Shown here in pieces: positions 6,210 through 11,052 of a DNA stretch of 11,052 nucleotides. The DNA comes from Holosporales bacterium (GTDB lineage Bacteria; Pseudomonadota; Alphaproteobacteria; BNTO01). Position 1 is the stretch's first letter, and each line of letters begins with the position of its first letter. A program made the translations under genes and the position numbers. The stretch is from positions 1 through 11,052 of the forward strand of contig JAIRNW010000073.1 in assembly GCA_031257795.1 (NCBI GenBank). The letters are read 5' to 3'. The notes under the pieces were generated by a model. The model was not told the origin of the DNA and made no database searches. It saw nothing but the letters and a program-made list of their open reading frames with translations.

Positions 6210-8588
6210 TCACGAACCGGAAAGAAGAATTTTTTGTAAAACTAGAGAGGTTGTCCAGGCTACTGCTATGCCTAGCAACAAAAGTGCATTATTACAACAA
6301 CCAAATACACTCTTAACAACACTGTACTTTTCTCCTTCGTGATGCGCGCCATGGGCCTCAGGTGAAGAGGCAGATTGTGAGTATTGTATTCCTTCACGAC
6401 TCGATGCGGCAGTATCCCTAGCGAGCTCGCTTCTGAGCCGTTCAATATCCGTGTTATATTGACTCCTAAGCTTTGCTATTTGCGCTTCATGTTGATTATT
6501 AAGCACTGCTATTCGCTGTTCATCCCGCGTTTTCTCGTTCTGTAGATCTGTTCGTGCGCGTAATTCAGCCTCCTTCGCGCGGTCGCATTCTTCCGTTTTT
6601 GACGTGAGCTCTTCCCGTGCGGCATCAGATTGTGCTCTCAATTCTTCTAGTTGATTCCTAAGCTCTGCTATTCGCTGTTCATCCCGCGTTTTCTCGTTCT
6701 GTAGATCTGTTCGTGCGCGTAATTCAGCCTCCTGCGCGCGGGTGCATTCTTCCGTTTTTGACGCGAGCCTTTCCTGTACGGTAGCAGATTTTACTCTCAA
6801 TTCTTCAAGCTGTGCTACTACGTCATTGTGCTCTCTTCGTAATCGTGCGATCTCTTCTTCTAGATTCGCTATTGAAGACGTGGATGCTTGCTCTTTGTCA
6901 GTCTGCGCTTCAACACGTTGTTTCAATTCGCTAATCTGCGTCTCTCCTTGAGCAAACTCATCTCTGAGCCGTTCAATCTCCGCAGTCATTTTACATCTCT
7001 CTGCCTTCCAACCTTCCTTGTCCGTGTTCCATTGACGCGTCAGATCTTCGAGTCGCGCTACACCCTGCGACATTTCGGTCACTGCGCTAGCAAGCTGTGA
7101 GCGCAATTCTCTGTTTTGACCTTCCAGCTCACGAACCCGTTCTACCGGAGACTCGCCATCAGGCCAAGAGCCACCAATCGTAAACGGCTCAGCATTTGTT
7201 ATAGCTAGAGCCGCTGGACGCACGCTGTCATCCGCCACTGCTTCGGGAAGAGCAGTTTCTTTCCAATCCAAATTCGCTACCCAAATTCCCTTGCCAAAAA
7301 TTCCAGGCCCCCCCAGTATAGCGGGAACGGTCACTACGCTCTGATCAGATGCCGTTATGAAAATATCTTTTTTCAAACTATAGAAACAGTGACTGTGTCC
7401 GCAGGCCACAACCACATTCAAACGCCGTAAAATACTTTGATCTATTCCTAAAGCCGCTGGATCTATTCGTGATGCTTTTTCCAAGAAAGTTACAAACGGT
7501 AAGTAGTAGTCATGAACTATGAAAACTACATTTAAAGGGTCGTTTGTATTTCCTTGCGCTCGTTGCTGTTCTGCAAGTTCCACTACTGCAGTTCTAAATT
7601 TTCGCAACCAATCCAGCACTAGCATGTTCGGTTCTCCTGGAGCTTCTTCCTCCCAATCACCACTCCACTCTGCGTCTTCACCAATTTCCTTATCGTATTG
7701 CAAGTTGGAAAAACTTGTATCGTCGTACTCGTACATCAAACTAGGTGGTCTGCCAGTTCTTTCCATCCTGTCTCTGTCAAAGTTCTCTAAGGCTCTTACA
7801 GCTTTTTCTGTAAAGACTTTTCTTAATGCACCATCTGGACCAGTAGGAAAATTGAAGCAAAACGGGAAGAATAGAACACCACCATTTATGTCGTAATTTT
7901 TAATGTTTGGTTGGGCCTTTGATGTGGTATCAAGAAAGAAATCTTTTACCGTAGTTAGTACTGTTATTCTCTTTTCAGCTAGTATTTTCAAAAACAGTGA
8001 AAATTCTAATGGGTTTTGTGTGTCGTGATTACCAAGACCAATATAAAGGCGATCGCCAAATATATCTCGCAATTTCCCCAAAAAGCTAGTTATTTCTGGC
8101 CCGTTTAGTTTAAGGTATCCTTTTTCTGTTCGTCTGCTGGCACAATCTCCAGCTACCACACAAAAACTGCCCCCGCTCGAATTAGCGCACTCGACAACTG
8201 CTAATACGCTGTCACGGACAGGCTGTCCAAAAAACGTTTCCTCAGTGTGCAAATCAGCAAGGCCTATTACTTGTCTTCCGTATAATTGCTCGTCAACGGT
8301 AACATACGGAGCCCAACCTCGCAGTACAGTTTTGCCTACTCTGTCTTGAGTAAGTGGGTGACCCTCAACAATATGAACAACTGCCTCTCCTTCAGTTGTT
8401 GGAGTATCGTTTAGATGCGAATTGCCGAATGGTACACGTCCCTCCTTTCCTGGAAGGCACTGATTCCCATCTCTATTTATTGCAAAATTTGTTTGTTGCT
8501 TGGCGGTAGACTGTGTTGCTTCAACATCCGCAACAAAGCAAATTAAAGAGAATAACCAAAATAAAACATTTAACGACTTCTTGTACAT
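6210..8588 (-). CDS. Secreted metallophosphoesterase with coiled-coil stalk and C-terminal membrane anchor
   Basis: This 792-residue protein starts with a Sec signal peptide (MYKKSLNVLFWLFSLICFVADVEA, cut after VEA). Residues ~100-445 carry the calcineurin-like phosphoesterase motifs in order: DLH (112-114), GD (147-148), GNHD (186-189), a His in IVHD (359) and GHSH (397-400). All expected ligands for two divalent metals are present, so a phosphomonoesterase, phosphodiesterase or nucleotidase activity outside the cytoplasm is likely; the substrate cannot be told. Residues ~482-725 are a charged heptad-type coiled coil with two 53-residue tandem units (594-646, 647-699). Residues ~766-788 form a membrane segment, followed by a short tail. 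The start is supported by AGGT 8 nt upstream and by the same start in its paralogue. A sigma70-like promoter lies about 45-73 bp before the ATG. The gene converges on ftsW. I know of no named family with this combination. Confidence 0.88.
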   Translation of the reverse strand: MYKKSLNVLFWLFSLICFVADVEATQSTAKQQTNFAINRDGNQCLPGKEGRVPFGNSHLNDTPTTEGEAVVHIVEGHPLTQDRVGKTVLRGWAPYVTVDEQLYGRQVIGLADLHTEETFFGQPVRDSVLAVVECANSSGGSFCVVAGDCASRRTEKGYLKLNGPEITSFLGKLRDIFGDRLYIGLGNHDTQNPLEFSLFLKILAEKRITVLTTVKDFFLDTTSKAQPNIKNYDINGGVLFFPFCFNFPTGPDGALRKVFTEKAVRALENFDRDRMERTGRPPSLMYEYDDTSFSNLQYDKEIGEDAEWSGDWEEEAPGEPNMLVLDWLRKFRTAVVELAEQQRAQGNTNDPLNVVFIVHDYYLPFVTFLEKASRIDPAALGIDQSILRRLNVVVACGHSHCFYSLKKDIFITASDQSVVTVPAILGGPGIFGKGIWVANLDWKETALPEAVADDSVRPAALAITNAEPFTIGGSWPDGESPVERVRELEGQNRELRSQLASAVTEMSQGVARLEDLTRQWNTDKEGWKAERCKMTAEIERLRDEFAQGETQISELKQRVEAQTDKEQASTSSIANLEEEIARLRREHNDVVAQLEELRVKSATVQERLASKTEECTRAQEAELRARTDLQNEKTRDEQRIAELRNQLEELRAQSDAAREELTSKTEECDRAKEAELRARTDLQNEKTRDEQRIAVLNNQHEAQIAKLRSQYNTDIERLRSELARDTAASSREGIQYSQSASSPEAHGAHHEGEKYSVVKSVFGCCNNALLLLGIAVAWTTSLVLQKILLSGS
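6492..6809 (-). repeat. Two tandem 159-bp units in the coiled-coil coding region
   Basis: Units 6651-6809 and 6492-6650 each encode 53 residues, starting LEELR and containing a KTEEC motif and the shared stretch AELRARTDLQNEKTRDEQRI. A long block beginning ATTCGCTGTTCATCCCGCG is identical in both at an offset of 159 bp (6511 and 6670). Near-identity at DNA level points to a recent in-frame duplication; unit number could change by slippage or recombination and alter stalk length. Confidence 0.9.
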
Positions 8589-8677
8589 TGTTCAATACCT
8601 AAAAAACCCACAAAGGCAACTGTCTCATGGAGAATATAGTGCTCGCAAATATGCATATCAAGTTTATTCCATACCAA
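8589..8677 (-). repeat. Duplicated upstream region, copy 1 (paired with 10842-10930)
   Basis: About 90 bp directly upstream of the two phosphoesterase ATGs are nearly identical, including the AGGT ribosome-binding site, the leader, the -10/-35 elements and about 15 bp beyond. Similarity stops after the CCATACCAAG segment, which marks the upstream edge of the tandem duplication. Confidence 0.85.
8633..8661 (-). promoter_or_regulatory. Sigma70-like promoter of the full-length phosphoesterase gene
   Basis: On the minus strand, TTGATA (8661-8656), a 17-bp spacer and TATATT (8638-8633) match the sigma70 consensus layout. The same arrangement is conserved upstream of the paralogue. The expected start of transcription is about 35-40 nt before the ATG at 8588. 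Confidence 0.65.
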
Positions 8678-8785
8678 GCTCAATACCCCACGATTCCCAA
8701 AATCTCTGATTTATTCTTCCGCCTTTATTCAGTGTAATTTATTAAGACAACGCTGTTAGCTTGTTATGTGCTTCATGCACCAGAT

Positions 8786-8929
8786 GGCCCTCTTTCGAAA
8801 CCTTCAAAATCAGAATTTTGGGAAGGAGGCACGGAGCACAGAAGCGGAGCGTACTTAGATGTACGTGAGCATTCGAGCACCGGATCGACGTACCCAAAAA
8901 CTGATTTTGAAGAGTTTGGAAAGAGGTCC
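8786..8929 (+). repeat. Palindromic element A
   Basis: Arms 8786-8822 and 8893-8929 (37 nt each) share CCTCTTT, TTCAAAATCAG and TTTTGGG and pair with few mismatches. The core at 8835-8879 reads AGCACAGAAGCGGAGCGTAC, TTAGAT, then GTACGTGAGCATTCGAGCA, with a GTAC/GTAC hairpin at its centre. Core orientation is opposite to the flanking phosphoesterase genes. The element lies between the paralogues, 41 bp from element B2. Short frames across it on either strand are by-products of the repeat, not genes. The 8678-8785 stretch beside it shows nothing recognisable. Confidence 0.82.
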
Positions 8930-8970
8930 AATGAATAATTTTGCGGCTGAGACACGTAGGGTGTTGAGCA

Positions 8971-9126
8971 TACCCAGTCATAAAAAGAGTTGAGGGCAGG
9001 AGACAGCGCAGAAGCACGGCGTACTCTAGGTGCGTGAGCATTCGAGCAACGTCGGGCTCACGGCAAAGTCGCAGACTTGGTTGGGGTGTCGACTCGACGA
9101 ACCAGCAACCTTTTTATGGCTAGGTA
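8971..9126 (+). repeat. Palindromic element B2, overlapping the 3' end of the shorter phosphoesterase gene
   Basis: Arms TACCCAGTCATAAAAAG-AGTTG (8971-8992) and the inverse of TACCTAGCCATAAAAAGGTTG (9105-9126) pair well. The core is at 9005-9048. As in B1, the segment GGCAAAGTCGCAGACTTGG and then CGACGAACC follow the core, so B1 and B2 form a subfamily. The outer arm supplies the in-frame TAG that ends the 9120-10841 gene. Confidence 0.82.
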
Positions 9127-10841
9127 CTACTTGCGGAAGACGTGGATACTTTATCTGCGCCAGCCAGCCCTTCAACAAGTTGTTCCAATTCGCTAATCCG
9201 CGCCGCTCCTCGAGCAAGCTCACCTCTGAGCCGTTCAATCTCCGCAGTCATTCTACATTTCTCTGCCTTCCAACCTTCCTCGTCCGTGTTCCATTGATGC
9301 GTCAGATCTTCGAGTCGCGCTACACCCTGCGATATTTCGTCCTGTGCGCTAGTAAGCTGTGAGCGCAATTCTCCGTTTTGCCATTCCAGCTCCCTGACCC
9401 GTTCTACCGGAGACTTGCCATCAGGCCAAGAGCCACCAATCGTAAACTGGGCAACATTTGTTATAGCTAAAGCCGCTGGGCGCACGCTGTCATCCGCCAC
9501 TGCTTCGGGAAGAGCAGTTTCTTTCCAATCCAAATTTGCTATCCAAATTCCCTTGCCAAAAATCCCAGGCCCACCTAGTATAGCGGGAATGGTCACTACG
9601 CTCTGATCAGATGCCGTTATGAAAATATTCTTTTCCAAACTATAGAAATAGTGACTGTATCCGCAGACCACAGCCACAATAAAACGCCGTAAAATACTTG
9701 GATCTATTCCTAAATTCGCTGGATCTATTTGTGATGCTTGTTCCAAGAAAGTTACAAACAGTAAGTAGTATTCATGAACTATGAAAACTACATTTAAAGG
9801 GCCGTTTGTATTTCCTTGCTCTCGTTGCTGTTCTGCAAATTCCTCTGCTGCGGTTTTGAATTTTTCCGACCAATCCAGCACGAGAATATTCGGTGCTCCT
9901 GGAGCTTCTCCCTGCCGATCGCCAATCCACTTTACTGCTTCACCCATTCTCTTATAGTATTGCAATTCGCCAAAACTTTTATCTTCGTACTCGTACCTCA
10001 AACTATGTGGTCTGCCACTTCCTGCAGCCCTGTCTCTGTCAAAGTTCTCTAAGGCTCTTACAGCTTTTTCTGTAAAGACTCCTTCTAATGCTCCAGGTGG
10101 ACAATTAGCAAAATTGAAGCAAAACGGGAAGAATAGAACGCCATTATTTACGTCGTAATCCTTAATGTTTGGTTGGGCCTTTGATGTGGTATCAAGAAAG
10201 AAATCTTTTACCGTAGTTAGTACTGTTATTCTATTTTCAGCTAATATTCCCAAAAACCGCGAAAATTCTAATGGGGCTTGTATGTCGTGATTACCAAAAC
10301 CAACATAAAGGCGATCGCCAAATATATCTCGCAATTTTTTCACAAAGTCAGTTATTTCTGGCCCGTCTAGTTTAAGGGTTCCTTGTCTGTTGGCACAACC
10401 TCCAGCTACTACACAAAAACTGCCCCCGTCCGAATTAGCGCGCTCGACAACTGCTAATACGCTGTCACGGACAGGCTGTCCCAAAAACGCGTTGTCAATG
10501 TGCCAATCAGCAAGGCCTATTACTTGTTTGCTGTATAATTGCTCGGTAACGGGAACATACGGAGCGCAACCTCGCAGTACAGCTTTGCCCATTTTTTTGT
10601 AAGTAAATGGGTGACCATCAACAATGTGAACAACTGCCTCTTTTTCAGATGTTGGAGTATCGTTTAGATGCGAATCGCCGAATGATACAATTCCCTCCTT
10701 TCCTGGAAGACACTGATTCCCAGCTGCATCTACTGCAAAATTTGTTTGTGGCTGGGCGTTAGACCGTGCTGCTTCAACATCCGCAACAAAGCAAATTAAA
10801 GAGAATAGCCCAAATAAAACATTTAACGACTTCTTGTGCAT
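9120..10841 (-). CDS. Paralogous secreted phosphoesterase-like protein, truncated and missing metal ligands
   Basis: This 573-residue protein aligns with its 792-residue neighbour from the signal peptide (MHKKSLNVLFGLFSLICFVADVEA) to about residue 569. Most residues in the phosphoesterase domain are identical, and the start, AGGT site and promoter are shared. It keeps DWH (112-114), GNHD (183-186) and the His of IVHEYY (356). The metal-bridging Asp of the GD motif is Gly (AGGCA, residue 148; GGT where the neighbour has GAT), and GHSH has become GYSH (394-397; TAC for CAC). Catalysis is therefore doubtful; it may be a pseudoenzyme or a decaying copy. The coiled coil stops after ~90 residues and the chain ends SSASST, with the last codons and stop near or inside a palindromic element, so stalk repeats and membrane anchor are missing. 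If made, the product would be released, not anchored. The frame is otherwise intact, which argues for some retained function or a recent origin. Confidence 0.85.
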   Translation of the reverse strand: MHKKSLNVLFGLFSLICFVADVEAARSNAQPQTNFAVDAAGNQCLPGKEGIVSFGDSHLNDTPTSEKEAVVHIVDGHPFTYKKMGKAVLRGCAPYVPVTEQLYSKQVIGLADWHIDNAFLGQPVRDSVLAVVERANSDGGSFCVVAGGCANRQGTLKLDGPEITDFVKKLRDIFGDRLYVGFGNHDIQAPLEFSRFLGILAENRITVLTTVKDFFLDTTSKAQPNIKDYDVNNGVLFFPFCFNFANCPPGALEGVFTEKAVRALENFDRDRAAGSGRPHSLRYEYEDKSFGELQYYKRMGEAVKWIGDRQGEAPGAPNILVLDWSEKFKTAAEEFAEQQREQGNTNGPLNVVFIVHEYYLLFVTFLEQASQIDPANLGIDPSILRRFIVAVVCGYSHYFYSLEKNIFITASDQSVVTIPAILGGPGIFGKGIWIANLDWKETALPEAVADDSVRPAALAITNVAQFTIGGSWPDGKSPVERVRELEWQNGELRSQLTSAQDEISQGVARLEDLTHQWNTDEEGWKAEKCRMTAEIERLRGELARGAARISELEQLVEGLAGADKVSTSSASST

Positions 10842-10930
10842 TGTACAATACCTAAAAAATTCACAAAGGCCGCTGTCTCATGGAGACTATAGTGCTCGCA
10901 AATATGCATATCAAGTTTATTCCATACCAA
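10842..10930 (-). repeat. Duplicated upstream region, copy 2 (paired with 8589-8677)
   Basis: This is the second copy of the ~90 bp leader and promoter block, with scattered single-base differences from copy 1. Beyond 10930 the sequence is unrelated to that upstream of copy 1, and the 10931-11052 remainder contains no gene I can support. Confidence 0.85.
10886..10914 (-). promoter_or_regulatory. Sigma70-like promoter of the shorter phosphoesterase gene
   Basis: Minus-strand TTGATA (10914-10909), a 17-bp spacer identical to that of the paralogue, and TATAGT (10891-10886) form the promoter. It differs from the other copy by one base in the -10 hexamer, so the two genes are probably expressed together, this one perhaps slightly more weakly. 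Confidence 0.62.
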
Positions 10931-11052
10931 GCCCAGGGCGTCCTCATGAAAAAAGATGTACTGCATGGGATTGACGTTTAACGCACAAAGTGGTATAAAT
11001 CCGCTTTTGGTCGTATTTTGAGCCATTTTTATGTCAATTGTAGTTTGTCGTG

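Noticed and set aside
6104..6316. 70-codon plus-strand frame after ftsW
   Set aside because: It consists of element B1 plus antisense of the phosphoesterase C-terminus.
8786..9126. CRISPR array suggested by repeated 45-bp cores
   Set aside because: Only two copies here, irregular spacing, each core sits inside its own larger inverted repeat, and no cas gene is present.
8742..9238. Short frames of 60-110 codons on both strands between the phosphoesterase genes
   Set aside because: They translate palindromic elements A and B2 or the antisense of the shorter phosphoesterase's 3' end; repeat-derived, not genes.
10823..11026. 67-codon minus-strand frame beginning MAQNTTKSG
   Set aside because: It spans the promoter, leader and start codon of the shorter phosphoesterase gene in another frame, and its upstream part has no counterpart at the other copy. 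No motif or conservation supports it.

Overview
The window looks like a piece of an alphaproteobacterial chromosome, most likely from an intracellular or host-associated lineage (Rickettsiales or Holosporales are my best guess; no rRNA or other marker is present to settle it). This rests on an alphaproteobacterial-style FtsW outside any cell-wall gene cluster, long non-coding gaps filled with palindromic repeats (one extending into a coding region, as known for Rickettsia palindromic elements), and four secreted-looking proteins, three of them without a clear bacterial housekeeping family.

Layout. 1-938 (minus): 5' part of a secreted zinc metalloprotease with an HELLH motif, running off the left edge. 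939-1346: non-coding, with two inverted repeats and a short perfect palindrome. 1347-4610 (minus): a 1087-residue exported protein of unknown function whose first ~67 codons lie almost entirely inside a ~150 bp palindromic element. 4611-4790: divergent intergenic region with a 21-bp-arm inverted repeat. 4791-6002 (plus): ftsW. 6002-6160: palindromic element between convergent genes. 6210-8588 (minus): secreted calcineurin-like metallophosphoesterase (MPE) fused to a long coiled coil with an internal 53-residue tandem repeat and a C-terminal membrane anchor. 8589-9119: shared promoter region plus two palindromic elements. 9120-10841 (minus): a tandem paralogue of the phosphoesterase, shortened by a palindromic element and lacking two metal-ligand residues. 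10842-10930: second copy of the shared promoter region. 10931-11052: no supported gene.

Two themes stand out. First, four ~145-160 bp palindromes share a 44-45 bp core but have arms that differ in sequence while staying self-complementary. They sit at a gene's 5' end, between convergent genes and at a truncated gene's 3' end, so they appear to be shaping coding sequences. Second, a locally duplicated phosphoesterase pair has diverged into one copy with all expected metal-binding motifs and one apparent pseudoenzyme, both behind near-identical sigma70-like promoters. ftsW is the only housekeeping gene; the others look like lineage-specific envelope or secreted factors, possibly acting on the host. 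No functional link between ftsW and its neighbours is evident from the sequence.
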